Positions 9,275-18,088 of a DNA stretch of 64,000 nucleotides are shown piece by piece. Source of the DNA: Aeromonas enteropelogenes. GTDB taxonomy: Bacteria > Pseudomonadota > Gammaproteobacteria > Enterobacterales > Aeromonadaceae. The notes under the pieces were generated by a model. That model was not told the origin of the DNA. It worked only from the letters and a program-made list of their open reading frames with translations, and searched no databases. The position numbers and the translations under genes are program-made. The stretch's first letter is position 1. Every line of letters begins with the position of its first letter. Location of the stretch: contig NZ_CDCG01000011.1 of the NCBI RefSeq assembly GCF_000819845.1, positions 124,001 to 188,000 on the forward strand, read 5' to 3'.

Positions 9275-9621
9275 AGGCTGAGCAGGGGTCCCAGCGGCTG
9301 GCCACCGACCAGATGCATGTGGATGTGATAGACCTCCTGCCCACCGTGGCGGTTGCAGTTCATGATGAGGCGGTAGCCATCCTCGGCGATCCCGGCCTCG
9401 CTGGCCAGCTTGCGGGCCACGGTGAACATCCGGCCCAGCGCCAGTTCGTGTTCGGCTTCCACATCGTTGACGGTGGGGATCAGCACGTTGGGGATGATCA
9501 GGATATGGGTCTTGGCCTTGGGCTGGATGTCGCGAAACGCGGTCACCAGTTCGTCCTGATAGAGGATGTCAGCGGGGATCTCTTTGCGAATGATTTTGCT
9601 GAAAATGGTTTCTTGCGCCAT
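9271..9621 (-). CDS. hinT: HIT-family purine nucleoside phosphoramidase HinT
   Basis: Cytoplasmic hydrolase of nucleoside phosphoramidates such as lysyl-AMP. The 116-aa product has the histidine triad HIHMHLVGG near the C-terminus and the typical [19 protein letters not shown] start. ATG 9621 is used; the frame is open 29 codons further upstream but the family begins at MAQETIF. First gene of the minus-strand envelope cluster. Confidence 0.95.
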   Translation of the reverse strand: MAQETIFSKIIRKEIPADILYQDELVTAFRDIQPKAKTHILIIPNVLIPTVNDVEAEHELALGRMFTVARKLASEAGIAEDGYRLIMNCNRHGGQEVYHIHMHLVGGQPLGPLLSL

Positions 9622-9743
9622 TGCTAACTCCCTTATATGAAAAAGAAAATTGAAATTGAGCCCTGATTGACCCCTGGATGGGGCAGCGTCGCACGCCAAG
9701 TGTGACACAAGCCGACATTTGACACAGCTGATGTCCCATTCCC

Positions 9744-9770
9744 TTCAGTTATTGTTAAAAATACCGATAG
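9744..9770 (+). promoter_or_regulatory. Possible sigma-28 (FliA) promoter for the chemotaxis receptor gene
   Basis: TTCAGTTA, 11 bp, ACCGATAG. This resembles the flagellar class-3 consensus TAAAGTTT-N11-GCCGATAA, with exact spacing but mismatches in both boxes. It lies about 100 bp before a methyl-accepting chemotaxis protein gene, a usual sigma-28 target. Confidence 0.4.
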
Positions 9771-9869
9771 CCAGAGGGACGTCATGGCACTACCCGGGCG
9801 GGTGGCTGCAGGGTATCAAAGGGACGGGGTACTCAGGCAAGGGACTTTTGCATATACAGCGGGACAATA

Positions 9870-11882
9870 ATGAAACAAACCATGTCAGATCTCTCCATCT
9901 TGCAGCGAGTCTATCTTGGATTCGCCATTCTGGTGGCCGTGATGGTGGCCAGCTCACTGCTTACTTTTCGCAGCCAGGGGGCCCTTGGGGATGCCTTGGA
10001 TCAGGTGACCCAGCAGTCGATGCCGCTGGTGATCGCCAGCTCCCAGACCCAGATCAGCTTGCTCAGTGCCAACAAGTGGCTCACCGACGTGCTGACCGAG
10101 CAGGATAGCAAGCTGATCCCGGCCGAAGTGACCGAGTTGCAGCAGGCCAAGGCCCAGGTCGACAAGACCCTGGCCACCCTCAAGCAGCAGGCGGCCAGCC
10201 ATCCCGAGTTGCAGGAACAGATGGCCGCGCTGGAGCAGCTGGCCGGCGACTATCTGAAACTGACCGACACCCTGCCCGCCGAGCATGAGGCGCTGCTGGC
10301 CCGGTTGCACAAGGTCAATCTGGCCAAGGGGCAATTTCAGGTCAGTCTGCCCCAGTTCAAGAAGAACCTGGGGGACATGATGGTCAGCATCGATGACAGC
10401 TTCATCAAGATGCTCTCCGAGACCCTGACCACCAAGCTCTCCGCCATCGAGCTCTCCACCATGGATGCCCTCAACCAGAGCATCCCGGCCCCCATCGAGG
10501 GGGCGCTCAAGCGCAACAAGATGCAGATCGAGGGGTTCAACAGCACCATCAAGGATCTGCAAAATGAGTTGGCGAATTTCGACAATGACATGGGCCACTA
10601 TGTCCACGGTTTCGTGCGCGACACCACCGGCAGCGATGGGGTGCTCGCCCAGTACCTGACCCTGATGCGCGAGCAGGAGCGGATGCGCAGCCAGAGCAGG
10701 CAGGCCAGCGCCCTCATCGTCGAGATCCAGGGCAAGCTGGAGCAGATCACCGCCCAGAGCCAGCAACTGATGAACCGCAGCATCCTGGCCTCCGAGCAGG
10801 TGCAGCGTCAGAGCTCCCTCACCCAGGGGGCCAGCATAGGGGTCGCCATCCTGATCGCCATCCTGGTGGCCTACACCCTGGGCAAGGCCATTCGCCGTCC
10901 CCTCAAGGAGTTGCTGCGGGTGCTCAATGAGGTGACCGGGGGCGACATGACCCAGCGCATCGGCTTTCGCAGCAACAACGAATTCGGCCAGCTCGGCAAG
11001 CAGGTCAACCTGCTGATCGAACAGATGGGGGAGGTGCTGACCCAGCTCTCCCAGGCCTCGGCCCAGCTCAATGACGCCGCTCACGGCAACCGTCACACCA
11101 CAGAGTCAGTGCGGGCGGATCTGGAAAAACAGCGCCAGGAGACCGCCTCGGTCGCCGCCGCCATGACCCAGATGGAGGCCTCGGTGCGGGAGGTGGCCCA
11201 GGCTGCCAACCAGACCCTGGAGCGGGTGATGGACGTGGAGAAAGCCTCCGAAACCGGTCGCAAGGTGATGGCTGGCAACATCACCACCACCCATCAGCTG
11301 GCGGGCAAGTTGCAGCAGACCGGCAAGGTGATCGGCGATGTGAACGCCATGAGCGGCCAGATTGGCAACATCCTCGACGTCATCCGCGGCATTGCCGAGC
11401 AGACCAACCTGCTGGCCCTCAACGCCGCTATCGAGGCGGCCCGGGCCGGCGAGCAGGGGCGCGGTTTTGCGGTGGTGGCCGACGAGGTGCGCAGCCTGGC
11501 CGGGCGCACCGCCCAGTCCACCAGCGAGATCCAGACCATGATCGAGAACCTGCAGCAGGGGGTCGCCAAGGCGGTGGCCGTGATGCAGGAGTGCTCCCGC
11601 GAGATGGACAGCTGCATGGATCAGAGTTCCCACGCCAACAACGCGATGGAGGAGGTGCAGGGCATTGTGGTGCTGATCAGCGACATGTCGAGCCAAATAG
11701 CCTCCGCCGCCGAGCAGCAGCAGGCCACCAGTGCCGATATCGCCACCAACCTCAACCGCATCTCGGATATCTCGGATCTCAACTATCAGGGCATAGAGCG
11801 GGTCGCCGAGACCAGCCAGCAGCTCGATGCGCTGGCCGAGCAACAGGAGGAGCTGGTCAAGCGCTTCCGGCTCAGTGCCTGA
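9870..11882 (+). CDS. Methyl-accepting chemotaxis protein
   Basis: 670-aa transmembrane chemoreceptor that signals to CheA/CheW. Membrane segments at about 12-34 and 312-335 flank a long helical periplasmic sensor domain (about 35-310). A HAMP domain follows (about 336-390) with [15 protein letters not shown]. The cytoplasmic coiled coil carries the highly conserved hairpin tip [20 protein letters not shown] (about residues 522-541). Single-gene unit with its own terminator. The ligand cannot be read from the sequence; the large helical sensor suggests a helical-bundle type. Confidence 0.95.
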   Translation: MKQTMSDLSILQRVYLGFAILVAVMVASSLLTFRSQGALGDALDQVTQQSMPLVIASSQTQISLLSANKWLTDVLTEQDSKLIPAEVTELQQAKAQVDKTLATLKQQAASHPELQEQMAALEQLAGDYLKLTDTLPAEHEALLARLHKVNLAKGQFQVSLPQFKKNLGDMMVSIDDSFIKMLSETLTTKLSAIELSTMDALNQSIPAPIEGALKRNKMQIEGFNSTIKDLQNELANFDNDMGHYVHGFVRDTTGSDGVLAQYLTLMREQERMRSQSRQASALIVEIQGKLEQITAQSQQLMNRSILASEQVQRQSSLTQGASIGVAILIAILVAYTLGKAIRRPLKELLRVLNEVTGGDMTQRIGFRSNNEFGQLGKQVNLLIEQMGEVLTQLSQASAQLNDAAHGNRHTTESVRADLEKQRQETASVAAAMTQMEASVREVAQAANQTLERVMDVEKASETGRKVMAGNITTTHQLAGKLQQTGKVIGDVNAMSGQIGNILDVIRGIAEQTNLLALNAAIEAARAGEQGRGFAVVADEVRSLAGRTAQSTSEIQTMIENLQQGVAKAVAVMQECSREMDSCMDQSSHANNAMEEVQGIVVLISDMSSQIASAAEQQQATSADIATNLNRISDISDLNYQGIERVAETSQQLDALAEQQEELVKRFRLSA

Positions 11883-11900
11883 ATCTGGATGTTTTACATG

Positions 11901-11922
11901 GGGGCCTGCGGGCCCCTTTTTT
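11901..11922 (+). terminator. Intrinsic terminator of the chemoreceptor gene
   Basis: GGGGCC-TGCG-GGCCCC stem followed by six T residues, about 20 bp after the stop codon. Confidence 0.85.
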
Positions 11923-12029
11923 ATCCGGCAGTGCCAAAGGCCGATCCCGGTCACGGAAAGCCGGGTCACCGTGCGCCAGCATAGCCGGATCTGCCGCCTT
12001 TAGAGCCACTTGAACGTCAGGACGTAACC

Positions 12030-12662
12030 ATGATCTCCCTAAGCCAGTTGCTGCTGTTTGCCGGTGCCTCCCTCCTGATGGCCCTGACGCCCGGCCCCAA
12101 CATGCTCTACCTGCTGTCACGCTCCCTCTGTCAGGGGCGCGTGGCGGCCATCATGTCCTGGGGCGGCGTGGTGCTGGGATTTACCGTGCACATGCTGTGC
12201 GCCGCCATCGGCCTCACGGCGCTCTTCATGGCGATCCCCATGGGTTACGAGCTGCTCAAGGTGGCCGGTGCCCTCTATCTGCTCTGGATCGCCTGGCAGG
12301 GGATCAAGCCTGGCTCCCGCTCCCCGTTCGAACCGGCGCCGCTGGTGGCGCACTCCCCGGGGCGACTGTTTCTGATGGGGCTGCTGACCAGCGTGCTCAA
12401 CCCCAAGGTCGCGATCTTCTATCTGTCGGTGTTGCCCCAGTTCATCTCGCCGGATGCGGGCACGGTACTGGGCCAGAGCCTGCAGCTCGGCACAGTGCAA
12501 ATTCTTATCAGCGCGGCCGTCAACCTCTCGGTGGCCTTGTCCGCCGCCCGTCTTAGCGGCTGGTTTGCCCGCCATCGCCTCTGGCTGGCGGTGCAGCGCT
12601 ATTTGATGGCCACAGTACTGGGGCTGCTGGCGGTTCGCCTGCTGGCTCAGGGGCGTAGCTAG
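12030..12662 (+). CDS. LysE/RhtB-family amino-acid exporter
   Basis: 210-aa inner-membrane protein with about six hydrophobic segments. The N-terminus LMALTPGPNMLYLLSRSL is the family signature, and GLLTSVLNPKVAIFYLSVLPQF is the second conserved block. Such proteins export amino acids or homoserine lactones; the substrate is not predictable here. AGGACG precedes the ATG. Monocistronic, with a terminator immediately after. Confidence 0.92.
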   Translation: MISLSQLLLFAGASLLMALTPGPNMLYLLSRSLCQGRVAAIMSWGGVVLGFTVHMLCAAIGLTALFMAIPMGYELLKVAGALYLLWIAWQGIKPGSRSPFEPAPLVAHSPGRLFLMGLLTSVLNPKVAIFYLSVLPQFISPDAGTVLGQSLQLGTVQILISAAVNLSVALSAARLSGWFARHRLWLAVQRYLMATVLGLLAVRLLAQGRS

Positions 12663-12681
12663 GCTGACGGGCAGAAACAGC

Positions 12682-12708
12682 AAGGCTCCCCGCAGGGAGC
12701 CTTTTTTA
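12682..12708 (+). terminator. Intrinsic terminator of the LysE-type gene
   Basis: AAGGCTCCC-CGCA-GGGAGCC stem followed by TTTTTT, about 20 bp after the stop. Confidence 0.85.
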
Positions 12709-12729
12709 TCAGGTTGAGTAGCGCCGGGA

Positions 12730-13605
12730 TCAGGCGTAGGCGATGGCGCCCTTGCCAACCCCTTCATAGGCGACAATCTTCACGAACTTGTCACCCACCG
12801 CTTTTTTCACTTCCCGGGCGATGTAGTGGGCCAGCAGCTCGACCGTGGTGTCGGTGTCGATCATCTCCACCTCGGCGGACGGGATGGCCAGTTGGAACAG
12901 CCCCTGGGGCGCCACATATTTGAAACCGGCGTGGTGATCCCCCAGCAACACGTTGGCGCGAGCGCTCAGGGTCAGCTCGGTGAGGGCGACCCTGTCCTCT
13001 TCGGTGCCCAGATAAATATCGGCCCAGCGCTCGGCCCAGTTCTGCTCGAGCTCTTCATCCCGCTCGCCATCCACGTGGATCTCGATGGGGGAGCGGTGGC
13101 CGTGGGCGATGCGCTGACAGTTACCGTCGTGTTTCTTCAGGCCATGGCTGTAGTGGTAGAAGGCCCCCTCGATCTGCTCCTGGCGCAGGGTCAGGGAGAG
13201 ATCCTTGATGTTGCCGGGCAGCCGCTTGGCCAGCACCGCCAGCAGGTAGCGGGTGACGGACTCCTTGTCCACCTGGGGCGCCGGGATGAAGGCAAAGCCC
13301 TGGGTAGGGCAGCGCAGGTGGATGGAGCGCCCCTGGCGCAGCAGGTCGACGGTACTCTCGTCCCCCTCCAGATGTTCGACATGGATCAGGGCGCATTCGG
13401 TCGGCACCAGCAGCTTGTGATCCACCTCTTCGTCGATGATCGACTTGATGAGCTTTTTCACCCGGCCAAAGTCCAGCAGCATGCTCATTTCGTTGAGCTC
13501 GCCACTCATCTCGATATCCACCAGCCAGCTTTCCCCTACCATGCCGCGGCGTTCGCACAGGTAGCTGGAGTCGATCACGGTCAAATCTCTTACAAATAAC
13601 TTCAT
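12730..13605 (-). CDS. Two-domain 6-pyruvoyl-tetrahydropterin synthase/QueD-like protein
   Basis: 291-aa protein made of two PTPS-fold halves. The N-terminal half has MLLDFGRVKKLI and EVDHKLL, matching the DF...LDH part of QueD, but lacks an HGH metal motif. The C-terminal half has HYSHG, then CQRIAHGH (the Cys and HGH region), and ends with KIVAYEGVGKGAIAY, the strand that carries the family's glutamate. Metal and catalytic residues thus sit mostly in the second half. Tetrahydropterin synthases make 6-carboxy- or 6-pyruvoyl-tetrahydropterin; whether this one acts in queuosine synthesis is uncertain. Divergent from the dihydroorotase gene. Confidence 0.8.
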   Translation of the reverse strand: MKLFVRDLTVIDSSYLCERRGMVGESWLVDIEMSGELNEMSMLLDFGRVKKLIKSIIDEEVDHKLLVPTECALIHVEHLEGDESTVDLLRQGRSIHLRCPTQGFAFIPAPQVDKESVTRYLLAVLAKRLPGNIKDLSLTLRQEQIEGAFYHYSHGLKKHDGNCQRIAHGHRSPIEIHVDGERDEELEQNWAERWADIYLGTEEDRVALTELTLSARANVLLGDHHAGFKYVAPQGLFQLAIPSAEVEMIDTDTTVELLAHYIAREVKKAVGDKFVKIVAYEGVGKGAIAYA

Positions 13606-13684
13606 CAGTCAGGCCTTGCTATAGCGAAAGGGCAGTTTGCGATATTATGACCCGCGATTATCGGCAAAGGAACTGGAACCCCCC

Positions 13685-15028
13685 ATGAACAAACTGCTTA
13701 TCAAGAATGCCACCCTGGTCAACGAAGGCCGCATCTATGCATCCGACGTGTTGATCGAGGGGGAAAGGATTGCCCGCATCGCCCCGCAGATCGAGGCTCC
13801 CGACGCGCTGGTCATCGATGCCGCGGGCCGTCACCTCATCCCGGGAATGATCGATGATCAGGTCCACTTCCGGGAGCCGGGGCTGACCCACAAGGGGACC
13901 ATCGCCAGCGAATCCCGGGCAGCCGTCGCCGGTGGCACCACCAGTTTCATGGAAATGCCCAACGTCAATCCCCAGACCACCACCCTCGAAGCCCTCGAAG
14001 CCAAATACCAGATAGCCGCCAACGCCTCCGTTGCCAACTACAGCTTCTACCTCGGCGCCACCAATGACAACCTGAGCGAAATCAAGCGCCTCGATCCCAG
14101 GCAGTCCTGCGGGGTCAAGGTGTTTATGGGTTCCTCCACCGGCAACATGCTGGTGGACAACCAGGAGACCCTGGCGGCGATTTTCCGCGAGAGTCCGGTG
14201 ATGATCGTCACCCACTGCGAAGACACCCCGACCATCGCCCAGGCCGAAGAGGCGGCGCGGGCCAAGTGGGGCGAAAATGTGCCGATGGGTGAGCATGGTC
14301 GCATTCGCAGCGACGAGGCGTGCTACAAGTCCTCCAGCATGGCGGTGGCGCTGGCGAAAAAATATGGCGCCAAACTGCACGTGCTGCACCTCACCACCGC
14401 CAAGGAGCTGTCGCTCTTTACCGCCAGCCACGACCTGAGCGAGCTGAAAGACAAGAACATCACCGCCGAGGTGTGTGTTCACCACCTCTTCTTCAACGAC
14501 GCCGATTACGAGACCCTGGGCAGCCAGATCAAGTGCAACCCGGCGGTGAAGAGCGCCGCGGATCAGCGGGCCCTGCTCGATGCGGTGCGCAACGACGTGC
14601 TGGACATCATCGCCACCGACCATGCTCCCCACACCTGGGAAGAGAAGCAGAACAGCTACTTCAAGGCGCCGTCCGGTATTCCCCTGGTGCAGCACTCCCT
14701 GCTGGCGCTGCTGGAGCTCTACCACAACGGTGTCTTCACCCTGGAAACCATCGTCAAGAAGACTTCCCACGCAGTGGCCGAGCGCTTCCAGGTGCAGGAT
14801 CGCGGCTATATCCGCGAGGGTTACTTCGCCGATCTGGTGCTGCTGGATCTGGGCAAGCCCTACGTGGTCAACGATGACAACATCCTCTACCACTGCGGCT
14901 GGTCACCGTTCAACGGCTATCGCTTCCACAGCACGGTGGAGATGACCTTGGTGAATGGCCAAATAGCTTGGCAAAACGGCCAGGTCAGCGATCAGGTGCT
15001 GGGCAAGCGGCTGACCTTCAACCGCTGA
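13685..15028 (+). CDS. Dihydroorotase (amidohydrolase family)
   Basis: 447-aa cyclic amidohydrolase that interconverts carbamoyl-aspartate and dihydroorotate, or a close relative acting on a similar ring. Seen: IDDQVHFREPGLTHKGTI near residues 57-74, KVFMGSSTGNML with the position of the carboxylated lysine, the His of MIVTHCEDT, HVLHLTTAKE, and DIIATDHAPHTWEEK with the catalytic Asp. The usual HxH metal pair is QVH here, as I recall for the Bacteroidetes-like branch. ATG 13685 is chosen over the in-frame ATG 13637 because homology starts there. Aeromonas usually has another, classical pyrC, so no symbol is given. Confidence 0.85.
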   Translation: MNKLLIKNATLVNEGRIYASDVLIEGERIARIAPQIEAPDALVIDAAGRHLIPGMIDDQVHFREPGLTHKGTIASESRAAVAGGTTSFMEMPNVNPQTTTLEALEAKYQIAANASVANYSFYLGATNDNLSEIKRLDPRQSCGVKVFMGSSTGNMLVDNQETLAAIFRESPVMIVTHCEDTPTIAQAEEAARAKWGENVPMGEHGRIRSDEACYKSSSMAVALAKKYGAKLHVLHLTTAKELSLFTASHDLSELKDKNITAEVCVHHLFFNDADYETLGSQIKCNPAVKSAADQRALLDAVRNDVLDIIATDHAPHTWEEKQNSYFKAPSGIPLVQHSLLALLELYHNGVFTLETIVKKTSHAVAERFQVQDRGYIREGYFADLVLLDLGKPYVVNDDNILYHCGWSPFNGYRFHSTVEMTLVNGQIAWQNGQVSDQVLGKRLTFNR

Positions 15029-15176
15029 GCTGGTTGATGAGGGGACGCGAGCAAGGCAATGGTAGGATCTATTGGCCTTTGAGCCCTGCAAGCGGGCAGA
15101 TAATGGGCTGATGGCGGCGCTTTGAGCGCAGATTGCTCGCAAAGCAGGCGAACGCATCGTTGTGGCGGTTTCTTTG

Positions 15177-15205
15177 TTGACAGGGGGGGAGCATCTCCAT
15201 AAACT
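15177..15205 (+). promoter_or_regulatory. Sigma-70 promoter of the tRNA-Pro gene
   Basis: TTGACA (15177-15182), 17-bp spacer, TAAACT (15200-15205), followed by a G+C-rich discriminator about 30 bp before the mature tRNA. Perfect -35 and spacing. Confidence 0.75.
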
Positions 15206-15234
15206 CAGCCCCCGTCAGCTCAGACTGACTTCGT

Positions 15235-15311
15235 CGGCGTGTAGCGCAGCCAGGTAGCGCACTGTCATGGGGTGTCAGGGGTCGGAGGTTCAAATCCTCT
15301 CACGCCGACCA
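15235..15311 (+). tRNA. tRNA-Pro (GGG anticodon)
   Basis: 77-nt cloverleaf. The acceptor CGGCGTG pairs with CACGCCG, followed by the discriminator A and an encoded CCA. The anticodon loop ATGGGGT gives GGG, reading CCC. The T arm contains GGTTCAAATCC. The anticodon stem has one T-T mismatch, as in the E. coli proL product. It has its own promoter and terminator. Confidence 0.97.
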
Positions 15312-15324
15312 TCATTCCCCGAAT

Positions 15325-15360
15325 AAAGGCCTTGTCTTGTGACAAGGCCTTTTTCTTTTT
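15325..15360 (+). terminator. Intrinsic terminator of the tRNA-Pro gene
   Basis: AAGGCCTTGTC-TTGT-GACAAGGCCTT stem with a following T-rich run, 13 bp after the tRNA CCA end. Confidence 0.9.
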
Positions 15361-15462
15361 CCGGTATTCCCCTTGCTGGCCTCGCGCTCGGTGATTGTCT
15401 CGCTCGCCGGCCTGTGCTCTAGTAACGGCGTCTTTCCATCAGCCTTGTGCCGGAGGCCTCTC

Positions 15463-15933
15463 TTGTCTGCATCCATCCTCGCCCCTGTCCGGTGGCTGTT
15501 GCTGGCGACGCTGCTGCTCGGCGGCTGCGCCACCTCCTATCACAGTGAAAAATCCTTCTGGAACGGACAGACCGGTTTTTCCCAGACCCGGCTTGGCCCC
15601 ACCACCTGGCAGTTGGAGTTTGTCGGCAACGATCTGGTGGACAGGGAGACGGCTCGCAAGTACGTGCTCAAGCGGGCAGGGGAGATGGCGCTGGCCGAAG
15701 GCTATCGGTGGTTGCGGGTGGATGAGCTGACGATCAGCCGGGACGCCATCCGGGTGACCCCCTCGCGCCCCGTCTTCGGCTTCGACGAGGATGAGCCGGA
15801 TCCCTTTCTCGATGAGATGCATGTCCAGCACACCACCTCGGCCCTGCTGGTGTTTACCCTCGACAATGAGGCGACGGGCAAAAACAGTCTATCGGCTAAA
15901 TATCTCGCAAACATAGAAATAAACAGCGATTAA
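15463..15933 (+). CDS. Hypothetical lipoprotein (CC0125/CC1285-like)
   Basis: 156-aa predicted lipoprotein. A TTG start at 15463 is preferred: GGAGG lies six bases upstream and the product then has a short signal peptide with lipobox LLLGGC (Cys22). The frame is open to an ATG at 15373, but that lies close to the tRNA terminator. The mature part contains ARKYVLKRAGEMALAEGYRW, the kind of segment seen in small lipoproteins of the CC0125/CC1285 type. Function unknown. Confidence 0.75.
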   Translation: MSASILAPVRWLLLATLLLGGCATSYHSEKSFWNGQTGFSQTRLGPTTWQLEFVGNDLVDRETARKYVLKRAGEMALAEGYRWLRVDELTISRDAIRVTPSRPVFGFDEDEPDPFLDEMHVQHTTSALLVFTLDNEATGKNSLSAKYLANIEINSD

Positions 15934-16138
15934 TATGATGGTTCGGCAAGATGTAGATAATATACACCTGGCAGTAGCATAAAATTCCGGAGCCAGACTC
16001 TGGATTTACCCCTCGCTTTTAGGCATGCTCCCAGCATACCGACTATCCGGAGTCAACGGGTCGGATCACAAAAACGGACTTTAGTGGCACCCACTGCCAC
16101 TGATGAAGGCTTGTATCACTCTCTATCGAGAAACCCCC

Positions 16139-17398
16139 ATGAAAATGAATAAGCTGACGGTCGCCATCCTCATTTCGATGATGTTTGGCATCCTCACCGG
16201 TCAGGGTTATCGTCTGTTTGCCGCCGATCAGGCGGCGGATTTCGCCAGCAACATCACGATTCTTACCGATATCTTCCTGCGACTGATCAAGATGATCATC
16301 GCCCCCCTGGTCTTCAGCACCCTGGTGGTCGGCATCGCCAAGATGGGCGATACCCGCACCGTGGGCCGCATCGGTGCCAAGACCCTGGGCTGGTTCATGC
16401 TGGCCTCCCTGATGTCCCTGAGCCTGGGGCTGGTGATGGTGACTCTGTTGCAACCGGGCGTCGGCCTCTCCCTCTCCCTGCCCGATGACACCGCCAGCTC
16501 CGGCATTGCGGTGGGCGCCATCACCCTGAAAGACTTTGTCACCCACGCCATTCCCAAGAGCGTGGTGGAAGCCATGGCCACCAACGAGATCCTGCAGATC
16601 GTGGTGTTCTCCCTCTTCTTCGGGCTGGCCGCTGCCGCCCTCGGGGATCTGGCCAAGCCGGTGGTCGTGCTGATGGCCAGCGCGGCGGAGATCATGCTGA
16701 AGGTCACCGGCTACGTGATGAACTTCGCGCCGTTTGCCGTGTTCGGTGCCATCTCCGCCATGGTGGCCAAGGAGGGGCTCGGCATCCTGCTGACCTACGG
16801 CAGCTTCATGGCCCAGTTCTATCTGGCCCTGGGCTGTCTCTGGTTGCTGCTGGTCGCCATGGGCAGCCTGTTCCTGCGCGAGCGGGTGCTCAAGCTGCTG
16901 GCCATGATCCGCGAACCCATCCTGCTGGCATTTTCCACCGCGAGCTCCGAGGCGGCCTATCCCAAGACTCTGGATCGGCTGGAAAAATTCGGATGTGACA
17001 AGCGCATCGCCAGCTTCGTGCTGCCCATGGGTTACTCCTTCAACCTGGATGGCTCCATGATGTACTGCACCTTCGCGGTGATGTTCATCGCCCAGGCCTA
17101 TGGCATCGAGCTCTCCATGGCCCAGCAGATCACCATGCTGCTGCTGCTGATGGTCACCTCCAAGGGGATGGCCGGGGTGCCGCGCGCCTCCCTGGTGGTG
17201 ATTGCCGCCACCCTGAACCAGTTCCATATTCCCGAAGCCGGCGTCTTGCTGCTGCTGGGGATCGACCACTTCCTCGACATGGGGCGCTCTGCCACCAACG
17301 TGTTGGGCAACGCCATCGCCGCGAGCGTGGTAGCCAAGACCGAGGACAGTCTGGGCGAGACAGTGGTGCAAGGGGAAAGCGAACCCGTCAAGGTGTGA
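16139..17398 (+). CDS. Dicarboxylate/amino acid:cation symporter (DAACS family)
   Basis: Inner-membrane uptake carrier for glutamate, aspartate or C4-dicarboxylates, coupled to sodium or protons. The 419-aa product has about eight membrane segments and two re-entrant regions, with FSTASSEAAYPKTLDRLEKF (first hairpin-loop region) and YSFNLDGSMMYCTFAVMFI (NLDGS cation and substrate motif), then SKGMAGVPRASLVVIAATL. The ATG at 16139 is preferred to 16103, which would add 12 non-hydrophobic residues. Single gene ending at a strong terminator. Substrate not determined. Confidence 0.92.
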   Translation: MKMNKLTVAILISMMFGILTGQGYRLFAADQAADFASNITILTDIFLRLIKMIIAPLVFSTLVVGIAKMGDTRTVGRIGAKTLGWFMLASLMSLSLGLVMVTLLQPGVGLSLSLPDDTASSGIAVGAITLKDFVTHAIPKSVVEAMATNEILQIVVFSLFFGLAAAALGDLAKPVVVLMASAAEIMLKVTGYVMNFAPFAVFGAISAMVAKEGLGILLTYGSFMAQFYLALGCLWLLLVAMGSLFLRERVLKLLAMIREPILLAFSTASSEAAYPKTLDRLEKFGCDKRIASFVLPMGYSFNLDGSMMYCTFAVMFIAQAYGIELSMAQQITMLLLLMVTSKGMAGVPRASLVVIAATLNQFHIPEAGVLLLLGIDHFLDMGRSATNVLGNAIAASVVAKTEDSLGETVVQGESEPVKV

Positions 17399-17440
17399 GT
17401 CTGCTCCAGGCAGATCGCTGGCGTTGGCCCCTGGCCCAAT

Positions 17441-17470
17441 AAAAAATCCCCGTCATGACGGGGATTTTTT
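17441..17470. terminator. Bidirectional intrinsic terminator between the symporter and HxlR genes
   Basis: AAAAAATCCCCGTC-AT-GACGGGGATTTTTT is a perfect palindrome, so it serves both the plus-strand symporter and the converging minus-strand regulator gene. Confidence 0.92.
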
Positions 17471-17489
17471 ATTGGCGCCTGGCCGACCG

Positions 17490-17945
17490 TCAGTCGCCGT
17501 TCTTGTTATTCCCGGGATTGGCGGGTTTGTTGAGCGGGGAGAGGAAGCGCAGGGGCGGCCGGGCGCGCTCCTCTTCCTCGGCTGCCTGGGTTTCGTCGAA
17601 ACGCAGCTGGGCCGCCAGCAGGGTTTCGACATGCTGCTGGGCCCACTGGGAGACCTGCTCTATGGTGTCGGCGTAAGAGCGACCGAGCTCGGTGAGGCGG
17701 TACTCGACTCGCACCGGCATCGAGGGGTAAACCTCCCGCGCCACCAGGCCGTCTCGCTCGAGCAGCTTGAGCTTTTGCGACAGCACCTTCTGGGAGATGC
17801 CATCAACCTCCCGCTTGATCTCGTTGAAGCGCAGGGTCGGTTGCTGGCGCAGCAGGCCGATGATGAGCAGTACCCAGCGCTCGGCCAGCCGGTCGAAGAA
17901 GAGGCGGGCAGGGCAGTGGCGGGAGTAGACGTTGTAATCGGACAT
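17490..17945 (-). CDS. HxlR-family transcriptional regulator
   Basis: 151-aa winged-helix regulator; members of this family often sense redox or electrophile stress through an N-terminal Cys. Seen: CPARLFFDRLAERWVLLIIG (first conserved block with a Cys), then the recognition region ISQKVLSQKLKLLERDGLVAR and the wing VEYRLTELGRSY. ATG 17945 has GGAGG upstream. The charged C-terminus (QAAEEEERARP) is longer than usual. Divergently transcribed from the flavodoxin-like gene, which it probably controls. Confidence 0.92.
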   Translation of the reverse strand: MSDYNVYSRHCPARLFFDRLAERWVLLIIGLLRQQPTLRFNEIKREVDGISQKVLSQKLKLLERDGLVAREVYPSMPVRVEYRLTELGRSYADTIEQVSQWAQQHVETLLAAQLRFDETQAAEEEERARPPLRFLSPLNKPANPGNNKNGD

Positions 17946-18088
17946 GGTTTCCTCCGGGTAACCAGGGCACCTTGGCGCCACTCATTGGCGACCAGGTTTC
18001 TTAAAGATACCATCTTCCTTGATGACGGCTCCATCCCGGGGCCGCCTTTTTCTGCAGCATGCAGTTCGCACTCGCAAGGAGAGAGCAG

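Noticed and set aside
15235-15311. tRNA-Pro as an integration site for a mobile element
   Set aside because: No integrase gene and no duplicated tRNA 3' end nearby; flanking genes look ordinary.
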